In this document: positions 9,059 to 15,997 of the stretch, in pieces
Layout: each line of letters opens with the position of its first letter
How positions within the stretch are numbered: the stretch's first letter is position 1
Assembly (NCBI GenBank): GCA_016202615.1
Contig: JACQOI010000326.1
Coordinates: forward strand, 1 to 38,952
Origin: Betaproteobacteria bacterium
GTDB taxonomy: Bacteria; Pseudomonadota; Gammaproteobacteria; Burkholderiales; SG8-41
DNA: 38,952 bases
Direction: 5' to 3'
The notes under the pieces: generated by a model
What the model was told of the DNA's origin: nothing
Seen by the model: only the letters and a program-made list of their open reading frames with translations
Database searches by the model: none
Program-made: the position numbers and the translations under genes

Positions 9059-9520
9059 ATGACTCCAGAGAATTCCCTGCATGAGGGCCTGCGCTTTGCG
9101 GGACCCTCAAAGACGCTCAACGATGCGCACTTCCTGCTCTTCTCGGGGATCACCGGCGACGTGCACCGCAGCCATTATGACGTCGAGTATGCGAAGCGCA
9201 CGAAATTCGCGAAGCCGCTTGCGCACGGCCTCTTGCTCGTCTCGATGACCGCTGTTGGTGCGTCGGAGATAAGAGAGAAGCTGGAGGGATTCGTGCTTGT
9301 AGAACAGGGGTGCCGGTACCTGCATCCCGCAGTCGTCGGCGATACCATCCGGCCGGAGTTCATTCTTGAACGAATCTGGCGGGAGGGGCGCCGTGTTTTT
9401 TACCGCTTCAAGACCGTCCTGCTGAACCAGCGCGACGAAACGTTGCTCGAGGGGTTTCACGTTTACCAGGTCGTTGCGCGGCCGCGCGGGGAAGGAAAAA
9501 GCAATGCGCCCGGATCGTGA
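9059..9520 (+). CDS. MaoC-like hydratase (hot-dog fold)
   Basis: This 153-residue single hot-dog protein carries a recognisable hydratase-2 motif, TGDVHRSHYD, in which the catalytic Asp and the His five residues later are both present, followed by KPLAHGLLL. Such proteins add water across the double bond of an enoyl-CoA or related acyl-CoA ester. It is the first gene of a plus-strand cluster with RidA, a second MaoC and a CaiB-type CoA-transferase, so it probably hydrates a CoA-activated unsaturated acid. The stop overlaps the RidA start by 17 bases. The substrate is unknown. Confidence 0.85.
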   Translation: MTPENSLHEGLRFAGPSKTLNDAHFLLFSGITGDVHRSHYDVEYAKRTKFAKPLAHGLLLVSMTAVGASEIREKLEGFVLVEQGCRYLHPAVVGDTIRPEFILERIWREGRRVFYRFKTVLLNQRDETLLEGFHVYQVVARPRGEGKSNAPGS

Positions 9521-9950
9521 AGTCGTCGTTGGAGAAAAACAGTGGCCGACGCATTACACGTACGTGCCGGCCGTGCGAGTCGGCAACACCGTCTATCTTT
9601 CTGGAACCACCGGGACCGACGATGAGGGGCGGATTGCAATCCCCGGTGACATCGTGGAGCAGACCCGGCAAATCTACCGCAAGTTCGACCGTATTCTGAA
9701 ATCGATCGGTGGTTGTTGCGACGACATCGTCTCTACCACCGATTTTTTCACCACCACGGAAAACTACGCCAAGACAGCCGCGGTGCGCAGGGAGTTCTTC
9801 CGTAACGCCTTCCCGGCCTCGACCGGTGTGCTGGTCGCGGGCTTGCTCCGCAAGGACGCGCTGATCGAGATTTCAGCGATCGCGGTACTCGAGAGCGGAC
9901 GCGACAACAGCGCGAGGAGTTTGTCGGACTTAGCCCCGACAAACTCCTAA
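9504..9950 (+). CDS. RidA/YjgF-family protein with a repeat-encoded C-terminus
   Basis: The ATG at 9504 follows GGAAGGA by a few bases and is preferred over the track start at 9474. The protein (148 residues) has the RidA layout: YVPAVRVGNTVYLSGTTGTD near the start, EQTRQIYRKFDRILKSIG in the middle and ALIEISAIAVLES at the end. Canonical RidA deaminates reactive enamines/imines and needs an Arg in the R-V-E-I-E strand; here that site reads A-L-I-E-I, so imine deaminase activity is doubtful. This is common in catabolic-cluster RidA paralogues. The last 11 or so codons and the stop (SLSDLAPTNS) come from the MITE-like repeat inserted at 9914. Confidence 0.85.
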   Translation: MRPDREVVVGEKQWPTHYTYVPAVRVGNTVYLSGTTGTDDEGRIAIPGDIVEQTRQIYRKFDRILKSIGGCCDDIVSTTDFFTTTENYAKTAAVRREFFRNAFPASTGVLVAGLLRKDALIEISAIAVLESGRDNSARSLSDLAPTNS

Positions 9951-10068
9951 TGCAAAACCGGGGCCAGTAGAATTGCCGAAGAGGACAAAAGTTATGCGAA
10001 TTTGGCCGCGCTTTTCCCCAAATTCGACCGCTAGCAGCCAGTCGGGCTAGGCACTCCAACAGGCTGCT
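9914..10068. repeat. MITE-like dispersed repeat, short copy
   Basis: This is a 155-bp copy of the element at 6644-6840. The left hairpin (AGGAGTTTGTCGG ... CCGACAAACTCCT) is nearly identical, the middle is diverged but alignable (ATTCGACCGC shared), and the right end keeps TAGCAGCC and CAGGCTGCTA with a less perfect stem. It lacks about 40 bases present before the right hairpin of the long copy. It overlaps the 3' end of the RidA gene and separates it from the second MaoC gene. Confidence 0.75.
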
Positions 10069-10292
10069 AAAGCACACCACAATGAGGTCAGCAAGAAAGC
10101 CTCAACGCTGGAGCACGAATCGTAATGTCGGTACCTCATCACAAGGCGCATTCTTGCGACGAGCAGGCGACTGCGGCGCAGCGCTGGTTGCCCAAATGGG
10201 CAAGACGGGCCCGGCGCGCCGCCGGAGCCACGTGAAACTGCGGGTCGCATTCGAGCACGGCGTGCGTGATCTGGCGTGAACGATCTTGCCAG
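10069..10292. other. Spacer between the repeat and the second MaoC gene
   Basis: Short open frames exist here (for example ending HVKLRVAFEHGVRDLA just before the MaoC start), but none is recognisable. It may hold the remains of whatever lay downstream of the RidA gene before the repeat arrived. Confidence 0.3.
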
Positions 10293-10739
10293 ATGAGCCG
10301 CTACTTCGAAGACTTCGAGGTTGGTGCCCGTTACCCGACGCGCACCCGCACGATTACCGATGAGGACCACGAGTCTTTCTGCCGGCTGACCGGTTACGAT
10401 GTGCCGCTGTTCCTGAACGATGAATACGCGCGAAAGCGTGGCTTGGCCGGGCGCATCTGCCCCAGCCATCTGATCATGTCGTTTTCGAGCGCGATGACGG
10501 GCGATCTGTTCGCCGAGAGCCTCATTGCGCTGGTCGGGCTTGAGCGGGCGCGCTTTCTCGCCGCGGTACGCCCTGGCGATACGGTACGGACCGAAGTCGA
10601 GGTCTTGGAAAAACGGCTGAGCTCGAATCCCGACCGCGGCGTGGTGGTGTTCCGGGACCACGTCTACAACCAAGCCAGCGAGGAAGTATTTTGTAATGAC
10701 AAGATCGTCCTCATCAGGCGGCGCAGTTCACAGCCCTGA
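10293..10739 (+). CDS. MaoC-like protein lacking the usual catalytic residues
   Basis: ATG 10293 (MSRYFEDFEVGARYPT) is a typical MaoC start and is preferred over the upstream GTG at 10266. The 148-residue protein has the hot-dog fold pattern, including ITDEDHESFCRLTGYD and CPSHLIMSFSSAMTGDL. At the hydratase motif, which is normally TGDxNPxH, it reads TGYDVPLF: the catalytic Asp and His are Tyr and Phe. It is therefore more likely to be a binding subunit, a partner of the first MaoC protein, or a thioesterase-like relative than a classical hydratase (inference). It lies about 140 bases upstream of the CaiB-type gene on the same strand. Confidence 0.8.
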   Translation: MSRYFEDFEVGARYPTRTRTITDEDHESFCRLTGYDVPLFLNDEYARKRGLAGRICPSHLIMSFSSAMTGDLFAESLIALVGLERARFLAAVRPGDTVRTEVEVLEKRLSSNPDRGVVVFRDHVYNQASEEVFCNDKIVLIRRRSSQP

Positions 10740-10882
10740 GCTTTGGGCGGCCGGCATTTGCGTTACGAACCTCGGTGGCGACCCGTCATCTGGCGGCGAA
10801 TTCAGATGTCAGGAAAACGGGAGGGCATATGCGTGCGGCGCCGTTACGCTATTGAAATAAGACGCAGCAACGGGGGAACACG

Positions 10883-12088
10883 ATGAACGAGGAAACAGCC
10901 GTAACAACCAAGGCCGCAACCGGACCGCTCGCCGGGGTCCGGATCATCGATCTCACCACGACCATTCTAGGCCCGCTGGCGACCCAGACGCTGGGCGATA
11001 TGGGAGCCGATGTCATCAAGGTCGAACCGCCGATAGGCGATCTGAATCGTCAGATCGGGCCGTCGCGCCATCCGAAAATGGCGGCGTTTTTCGTAAACGT
11101 GAATCGCAACAAGCGGAGCATCGTTCTCGACCTGAAGCGACCGGCGGCGCTTAAGGCGTTGATGCGCTTGGTCGAAGGTGCGGATGTGTTCGTCCACGGC
11201 ATGCGTCCACAGGCTGCCGAGCGGCTCGGTATCGATTATTCCGCCGTGGCAGCGTGCAACCCCGGAATCATCTATGCTTCCGCCTCGGGCTACCGCCATG
11301 ACGGGCCGCGCCGGGAGCGCCCGGCCTATGACGACATCATCCAGGGCGAAAGCGGCATTGCCGGGCTGGTCGGCAGACAGACCGGCGAACCGCGCTACAT
11401 CCCGACGATAATCGCCGACAAGCTCACCGGTTCTACTTTAGCTTGCGCCATTGGCATGGCCCTGTTCAGCCGGGAGCGCACCGGCCGCGGCCAGGAGATA
11501 CACGTGCCGATGTTCGAGACCATGGTGTCGTTCCTGCTCGTCGAGCATCTGTGGAGCGCTGCTTTTCAGCCGCAGCAAGGCAGCCTGGGCTACGTTCGTC
11601 TGCTCACGCCTTACCGCAGGCCCTTTGCCACCAGGGACGGTTTCATATGCGTGATGGCCAACACCGATGCGCACTGGAAGGGCCTGCTGACGGCTGTGGG
11701 CTGTCCCGAACTTTTTGCAGACGAGCGCTTCGCGACGCTCGCCCAGCGTTCGCGTCATTTCGATGAGAACTACGCGCTCATTGCCGAGCGGATCGGGCAG
11801 CAGGGCACCGCCGAATTGCGCGAGAAGCTGGATGCGGCAGACGTTCCGAACGGCGCCATGAATACCCTGGAGGACTTGATGAAGGACCCGTACCTTGAGG
11901 CCACCGGATTCTTTCACGATTATGAGCATCCGAGCGCAGGACCGATGCTGACGACTTCGATACCGATGCACTTCTCTGGCACCCCGGGGAGCATAAGGCT
12001 GCCACCACCGCTCTTGGGTGAGCACACGCAGGAAGTGCTGCGGGAACTCGGCTACAGCGAACCGGAAATCGCCGCGATTGCCGGGTAA
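10883..12088 (+). CDS. Family III (CaiB/BaiF) CoA-transferase
   Basis: This 401-residue CoA-transferase has the family landmarks: LAGVRIIDLTTTILGPLATQ at the start, LGDMGADVIKVEPP, NRNKRSIVLDLK, and RPAYDDIIQGESG, where the first Asp after Tyr (about residue 150) is the expected covalent nucleophile. It ends with LLGEHTQEVLRELGYSE. Such enzymes move CoA between carboxylic acids through an aspartyl-CoA intermediate. A GGGGGAA lies about 6 bases before the ATG. With two MaoC proteins, a RidA protein and a divergent Bug binding protein, it suggests uptake, CoA activation and hydration of an organic acid. The acid itself cannot be inferred. Confidence 0.92.
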   Translation: MNEETAVTTKAATGPLAGVRIIDLTTTILGPLATQTLGDMGADVIKVEPPIGDLNRQIGPSRHPKMAAFFVNVNRNKRSIVLDLKRPAALKALMRLVEGADVFVHGMRPQAAERLGIDYSAVAACNPGIIYASASGYRHDGPRRERPAYDDIIQGESGIAGLVGRQTGEPRYIPTIIADKLTGSTLACAIGMALFSRERTGRGQEIHVPMFETMVSFLLVEHLWSAAFQPQQGSLGYVRLLTPYRRPFATRDGFICVMANTDAHWKGLLTAVGCPELFADERFATLAQRSRHFDENYALIAERIGQQGTAELREKLDAADVPNGAMNTLEDLMKDPYLEATGFFHDYEHPSAGPMLTTSIPMHFSGTPGSIRLPPPLLGEHTQEVLRELGYSEPEIAAIAG

Positions 12089-12148
12089 ACGCCGGCTCGC
12101 TGCCGTTGCCCGGACTCGGTCTTCGAATTCGAGGCGCGGCGGGTGGTC

Positions 12149-13243
12149 TCAGTAACCGCCTTTTGCTTGTGGTTTAAGTGCGAGTGGTTTGTCTGGGAGG
12201 ATCATTACGGGAATGCCGTCTTGTAATTTGATCTGTCCGTCGGTGACCACGACGTCGTCTTTGCCCAGGCCTCTGATCACTTCGACTTCGCCGGGCGTGC
12301 GCGTGCCGAGTTCGACTGCCACCATTTGCACCTTGCCGGCAATGACGCGGAACACGAAATTCTTGTCGCCGCGCGGCACCACCGCCTGCTCCGGGATCAG
12401 GATCGCGTTGGCTCGAGTACCGAGGTGGAGCGTGACGCGCGCGAACATCCCGGGCTTGAGCTTGCCGCCGGGATTGGGCACCCGCGCGCGCAGCATCGCA
12501 GTGCGCGTTTTCTCGTCGACCGAGGGCTCGATCGCGTAGACCTGCCCGGTGAACTGCTGCGCTGGATAGGCGTCGACGCGCAGCGCGATCGCCTGGCTCT
12601 TGCCCATCTGCCCGAGGTAAGTCTCGGGCACGCGGAAATCGAGCTTCACAGTGTCGATGTTGTCGAGCCGCACGATGTCCTCGCCGGCCTTGAGATAGGC
12701 GCCGGCGCTGACCAGCCGCAGGCCGACGATGCCGTTGAACGGCGCGTGGATCTCGGTCTTGGCGGCGCGCGCCTCGTCTTCCTGGCGCCGCGCGGTAGCT
12801 TTCTTGTACGCCTCGCGCGCATCGTCGAGCGCCTGCTGGCTGATGAAGTTTTTCTTGTAGAGCTGTTCGGCGCGCTCGGCGCGCTGCTTATTCAGGCGCT
12901 CGTCGGCGGTGCTGCCCGCGAGCTGCGCCTTGACTTCGGCGGAGTCGAGCGTGACCAGCAGCGCGCCACGCGCCACCACCTGGCCTTCGTTGAAATTGAT
13001 CGCCGCGATGCGGCCCGCAACCTCCGGCCTTATCATCACCGACTCGTTGCCGAGCAGCGTGCCGACCGCGGACACCTCGTTGTTAACGGCACCGACTTTG
13101 ACGGGCGCCGCCTTGACCGGCGTGCCGGGCGGCGGGCCTGCGGGCGGCTTTCGCTTCTGCTCCTGCGCTGACGCGGCACCCATAAGGACGAATGCCGCAA
13201 CCGCCAACAAGATAATCGGCGTATGACTGCGTGATGTATGCAT
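12149..13243 (-). CDS. RND efflux periplasmic adaptor (membrane fusion protein)
   Basis: The real start is ATG 13243 (MHTSRSHTPIILLAVAAF), giving 364 residues; the track's longer frame is an upstream artefact. A signal peptide ending near GAASAQ precedes a proline-rich linker (KRKPPAGPPPGTPV). Then come the lipoyl half-motifs (GTLLGNESVMIRPEVAGRI and IHAPFNGIVGLRLVSAGAYL) around a helical hairpin with QLYKKNFISQQALDDA, followed by a beta-barrel domain (LDFRVPETYL) and a membrane-proximal domain (LIPEQAVVPRGDKNFVFRV). It would link an RND pump to an outer-membrane channel. No RND pump or TolC-like gene is adjacent: downstream is the convergent CoA-transferase, upstream is acuI. Confidence 0.92.
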   Translation of the reverse strand: MHTSRSHTPIILLAVAAFVLMGAASAQEQKRKPPAGPPPGTPVKAAPVKVGAVNNEVSAVGTLLGNESVMIRPEVAGRIAAINFNEGQVVARGALLVTLDSAEVKAQLAGSTADERLNKQRAERAEQLYKKNFISQQALDDAREAYKKATARRQEDEARAAKTEIHAPFNGIVGLRLVSAGAYLKAGEDIVRLDNIDTVKLDFRVPETYLGQMGKSQAIALRVDAYPAQQFTGQVYAIEPSVDEKTRTAMLRARVPNPGGKLKPGMFARVTLHLGTRANAILIPEQAVVPRGDKNFVFRVIAGKVQMVAVELGTRTPGEVEVIRGLGKDDVVVTDGQIKLQDGIPVMILPDKPLALKPQAKGGY

Positions 13244-13320
13244 GAGGATGTGTCCTGTGTAGCTGACGCTTTTGCAGTTGTTTCTCGTGGAATGCGAAAC
13301 TAATCTGTAACCTACCGGCG

Positions 13321-14304
13321 TCAGCCGTTGACGTTCACCACCAGCCGGCCGCGCACTTTGCCGGCGAGCAGTTCGGCCGCCGCCGGAATTGCCGCCGCGA
13401 GGTTGATTTCCTGTGAGATCGTATCGAGCTTGGCGGCGTCGAGGTCGCGCGCGAGCCGCGACCACGCTTGCACACGCAGCGCGCGCGGCGCCATCACGCT
13501 GTCGATGCCGGCGAGCGTTACGCCGCGCAGGATGAACGGCGCGACGCTGGCCGGGAAATCCATGCCTTGAGCCAGGCCGCACGCGGCGACCACGCCGCGA
13601 TAGCGCATGGCTGCGCAGACGTTGGCGAGCGTGTGGCTGCCGACGGTGTCGATCGCGCCCGCCCAACGCTTCTTCGCGAGCGGTTTGCCCGGCGCTGACA
13701 GCGTCGCGCGGTCGATCACTTCCGCCGCGCCGAGCGCTTTCAGATAATCCGCTTCGCTCACGCGCCCGGTGGAAGCGACGACGCGGTAGCCGAGCTTGGC
13801 GAGCAGCGCGATCACGACGCTGCCGACGCCGCCCGCCGCGCCAGTGACAACGATCTCGCCCTGCTCGGGTGTCACGCCGTGCTTTTCCAGCGCGAGCACG
13901 CACAGCATCGCGGTGTAGCCGGCGCTGCCGATCGCCATCGCCTGCCGCGTCGAAAATTTCTCAGGCAATGCGATCAGCCAGTCGCCTTTCAATCGCGCCC
14001 GCTGCGCGAGGCAGCCCCAGTGCGTCTCGCCCACGCCCCAGCCGTTGAGCACCGCCTTGTCGCCGGCCTTGAAGCCGGAATGCGAACTTGCGGTCACGAC
14101 GCCGGCGCCGTCGACGCCGGGCACCATCGGAAATTTGCGCACCACCGGGCCTTTGCCGGTGATCGCGAGACCGTCCTTGTAGTTGAGGGTCGAATACTCG
14201 ACGCGCAGCGTGACATCGCCTTCGGGTAGTTCGGTCTCGTTGATGTCGCGGATTGCGCATTGCTGTTTATCGTCGCTTTTGCTGATGTAGATTGCCTTGA
14301 ACAT
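13321..14304 (-). CDS. acuI: Acrylyl-CoA reductase AcuI / YhdH-type quinone oxidoreductase
   Basis: This 327-residue MDR-superfamily oxidoreductase has the YhdH/AcuI signature: [45 protein letters not shown] and the NADPH-binding [19 protein letters not shown]. It lacks the structural zinc cysteine cluster of alcohol dehydrogenases. AcuI reduces toxic acrylyl-CoA to propionyl-CoA with NADPH. Homologues are widespread, so its presence does not by itself indicate DMSP catabolism. It lies upstream of the RND adaptor with a 77-bp gap and follows the CDGSH gene closely, on the same strand. Confidence 0.88.
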   Translation of the reverse strand: MFKAIYISKSDDKQQCAIRDINETELPEGDVTLRVEYSTLNYKDGLAITGKGPVVRKFPMVPGVDGAGVVTASSHSGFKAGDKAVLNGWGVGETHWGCLAQRARLKGDWLIALPEKFSTRQAMAIGSAGYTAMLCVLALEKHGVTPEQGEIVVTGAAGGVGSVVIALLAKLGYRVVASTGRVSEADYLKALGAAEVIDRATLSAPGKPLAKKRWAGAIDTVGSHTLANVCAAMRYRGVVAACGLAQGMDFPASVAPFILRGVTLAGIDSVMAPRALRVQAWSRLARDLDAAKLDTISQEINLAAAIPAAAELLAGKVRGRLVVNVNG

Positions 14305-14323
14305 GAATACGCCATCTTCAACG

Positions 14324-14749
14324 TCAATTCTTGTCGTCCTTGAAGCCGATCACGCGGTGCGAGCCGTCGCAATAAGGCTTGGTCTTCGACGCGCCGCAGC
14401 GGCACAACGCATACTGCGCGGGATCGGGTGGCGCGACATCGCACTTCAGATCCGGCACGCCGGTGACCAAATACGGCCCGTCCTTCTTGATCCGCACGCA
14501 CGGCGCGGCGGCGGCGCTCTTACCGCCTGACGCGGACGACGACCCGCCGGACGGTGGCGGCGCTTCGCGCGCCGACTTGAAGCCGATTTTCTTGTGCGTG
14601 CCGTCACAGAACGGCTTGTTGGCGGAACCGCCGCAGCGGCATAGATAGAACGGATCTTTGACCGCGATCGCTTCGCCGCGCGAATTGCGGCATTGCGTCA
14701 CGTCTTTGACGAGCAGCGGGCCGTCGGAAACGAGTTCGATGGTTGCCAT
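14324..14749 (-). CDS. Double CDGSH iron-sulfur protein
   Basis: This 141-residue protein contains two CDGSH-type [2Fe-2S] modules. The first reads [17 protein letters not shown] (about residues 36-52) and the second [17 protein letters not shown] (about residues 114-130). Each keeps the CxC...C...H ligand set. A low-complexity S/G/A/P linker joins them. An N-terminal segment [11 protein letters not shown] and a matching KKDGPYLV precede the modules, so the protein looks like an internal duplication. The role is unknown; the clusters suggest redox or Fe-S transfer. It lies downstream of thioredoxin on the same strand, which fits a redox operon. Confidence 0.9.
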   Translation of the reverse strand: MATIELVSDGPLLVKDVTQCRNSRGEAIAVKDPFYLCRCGGSANKPFCDGTHKKIGFKSAREAPPPSGGSSSASGGKSAAAAPCVRIKKDGPYLVTGVPDLKCDVAPPDPAQYALCRCGASKTKPYCDGSHRVIGFKDDKN

Positions 14750-14768
14750 GTCATGTCCTCGGCATTAT

Positions 14769-14837
14769 GGTTTCAAGTCTAAGGTTTAACGTTTAAAGTT
14801 CGAACGTTAGACTTTAGACCTTAAACTTTAGACGTTG
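14769..14837. repeat. Palindromic heptamer array between thioredoxin and CDGSH genes
   Basis: About ten 7-bp units: GTTTCAA, GTCTAAG, GTTTAAC, GTTTAAA, GTTCGAA, then in opposite sense CGTTAGA, CTTTAGA, CCTTAAA, CTTTAGA, CGTTGAT. The two halves are roughly reverse complements and could form a long imperfect hairpin. The array starts about 10 bases after the thioredoxin stop codon. Confidence 0.75.
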
Positions 14838-14847
14838 ATGGGTCGCT

Positions 14848-15234
14848 TCACGTCTTGACGTCATCGCTTCGCTGCGCTTCCTCTTCCGCGATGTCCTGGT
14901 GGATCTTCGCCATGTCGAGCCCGCGTGCCTGCTCGATCACGCTGTCGATCCCGGCTGCGGGCAATGCGCCCGGCTGGGAGAACAGTATCACCTTTTCGCG
15001 GAACAGCATGATGTTCGGAATCGAGCGGATCTGGAAATAGCCGGCAAGCTCCTGCTGCTCTTCGGTATTGACCTTGCCGAACACGACGTCGGGATATTTT
15101 TCCGACGCCGCCTCGAACGCCGGCGCAAACGTCTTGCAGGGTCCGCACCACGATGCCCAAAAGTCGACAATAACGATATCGTTCTTCGAGACCATGTCCT
15201 CAAAGTTGTCCTTGGTTAATTCAATGGTGGCCAT
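14848..15234 (-). CDS. Thioredoxin-family protein
   Basis: This 128-residue thioredoxin-fold protein has the active site WASWCGPCK at about residues 27-35 and the cis-Pro region IRSIPNIMLF. It opens with MATIELTKDNFEDMV. It is longer than the usual 105-110 residues, with a C-terminal tail (GLDMAKIHQDIAEEEAQRSDDVKT) that recalls a thioredoxin subgroup with an acidic extension. It reduces disulfides in the cytoplasm; there is no signal peptide. Immediately upstream lies a truncated second copy of its N-terminal half. Downstream, after a palindromic heptamer array, is the CDGSH gene. Confidence 0.93.
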   Translation of the reverse strand: MATIELTKDNFEDMVSKNDIVIVDFWASWCGPCKTFAPAFEAASEKYPDVVFGKVNTEEQQELAGYFQIRSIPNIMLFREKVILFSQPGALPAAGIDSVIEQARGLDMAKIHQDIAEEEAQRSDDVKT

Positions 15235-15237
15235 TCC

Positions 15238-15414
15238 TCACTCCGATATCCGTGTTTCTTGCGAATCCTGCACGCCGTTCCCGCAAACGGGCCTGCGGCT
15301 AACGAGTCCCGGCGTGCGCCCGCACCACGGCGCCCGGAAGTCAACGATCACCATGTCGTTCCTGGAAACGACGTCCTCAAAATTGTCCTTGGTCAGCTCA
15401 ACGGCAGCTATCAT
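15238..15414 (-). pseudogene. Truncated thioredoxin duplicate
   Basis: From ATG 15414 the frame reads MIAAVELTKDNFEDVVSRND and then MVIVDFRAPWCGRT, matching the first 33 or so residues of the intact thioredoxin next door. The active site CGPC has become CGRT and the sequence after it (PGLVSRRPVCGNG) is unrelated to thioredoxin, so the fold cannot form. It ends 4 bases before the start of the intact gene. This is best read as a partial tandem duplication that has decayed. Confidence 0.75.
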
Positions 15415-15474
15415 TAGTCCTAACAGCATTGATCGAGTTCTTCGACAGTACGACATCTCAAGAAGCAACCGAAA

Positions 15475-15506
15475 CACACAAAAACAAAACCCGGCTCAAC
15501 GCCGGG
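15475..15506 (-). terminator. Rho-independent terminator of the 59-residue gene
   Basis: On the minus strand, CCCGGC-gttga-GCCGGG (15506-15490) is followed at once by TTTTGTTTTTGTG, a classic intrinsic terminator. It lies 31 bases after the stop codon of the small gene at 15537-15716. Confidence 0.85.
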
Positions 15507-15536
15507 CTTGTTCTTGGCTGCTTATCTGGCCTATCG

Positions 15537-15716
15537 CTATTTCTTCAAGCTAATGCGTTGCTCATGGGCCTTGGTGTATACAGCAGCCGTTGTTCTGCGG
15601 AGTTTCTTCGCAATCGTCCTCGCCAAGATCTTCTGACGAGCCATTTGTTTCAGTTGCTTGATGTCCAGCGCTGTCCAGTACTTGATGGTCTTTCGAGAAC
15701 GCTTAGATTTAGCCAT
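15537..15716 (-). CDS. Small basic DNA-binding-like protein (59 aa), not in ORF track
   Basis: ATG 15716 follows GAGGAGG by 4 bases, and the frame runs to TAG at 15539-15537. The protein begins MAKSKRSRKTIKYWTALDIK and continues QLKQMARQKILARTIAKKLRR and TTAAVYTKAHEQRISLKK. The pattern WTxxDIKQLKxMARQK...IAKKLRRTxxAVxxKA resembles a family of short proteobacterial proteins with a SANT/Myb- or helix-turn-helix-like segment (recognised from memory). It is very basic with a central W and alternating helices, as expected for a nucleic-acid binder. It has its own terminator and stands as a single gene. Its function is unknown. Confidence 0.8.
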   Translation of the reverse strand: MAKSKRSRKTIKYWTALDIKQLKQMARQKILARTIAKKLRRTTAAVYTKAHEQRISLKK

Positions 15717-15847
15717 GCCCCCTCCTCACAGTTAAGAAAATACTCCTCAGTAGTCGGTAATTAGCGCGACATTGCCTTCGCTTTTCCCTCGCGGAAGGAG
15801 TGTCCGGTTTGCCGTCCAAGCTGCCGACTATTAGTAAATAGGTTACC

Positions 15848-15956
15848 TTAATCGGATGCGTTGGTCAAATAGAGGCTTACCCGCCCTGATCGGAACGATC
15901 TTCGCGACCGGCTTGCCGGCCTTGGCGATGATAACCTCCTTGCCCGCGGCAACCTC
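15848..15956 (-). pseudogene. C-terminal relic of a Phd-type antitoxin
   Basis: The minus-strand frame reads EVAAGKEVIIAKAGKPVAKI, then VPIRAGKP and a stop at 15850-15848. This is the middle and end of a Phd antitoxin. The N-terminal DNA-binding part is missing; its place is taken by the heptamer array that follows pabB. No PIN toxin follows downstream. Confidence 0.6.
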
Positions 15957-15996
15957 ATCCCTCACTCCTGCTTTTTCCGTCTCTCGCCTCTCCGCG
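15950..15996 (-). repeat. Heptamer array directly after the pabB stop codon
   Basis: Reading from the pabB stop on the minus strand, units are GCGGAGA, GGCGAGA, GACGGAA, AAAGCAG, GAGTGAG, GGATGAG. The array starts within a few bases of the TGA and ends at the Phd relic. Confidence 0.65.
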
Positions 15997-15997
15997 A

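Noticed and set aside
9474-9503. Longer RidA start
   Set aside because: The Shine-Dalgarno sequence and family alignment favour ATG 9504.
13244-13903. N-terminal extension of the RND adaptor frame
   Set aside because: It is an arginine-rich shadow of the acuI gene; the signal peptide and Shine-Dalgarno sequence fix the start at 13243.
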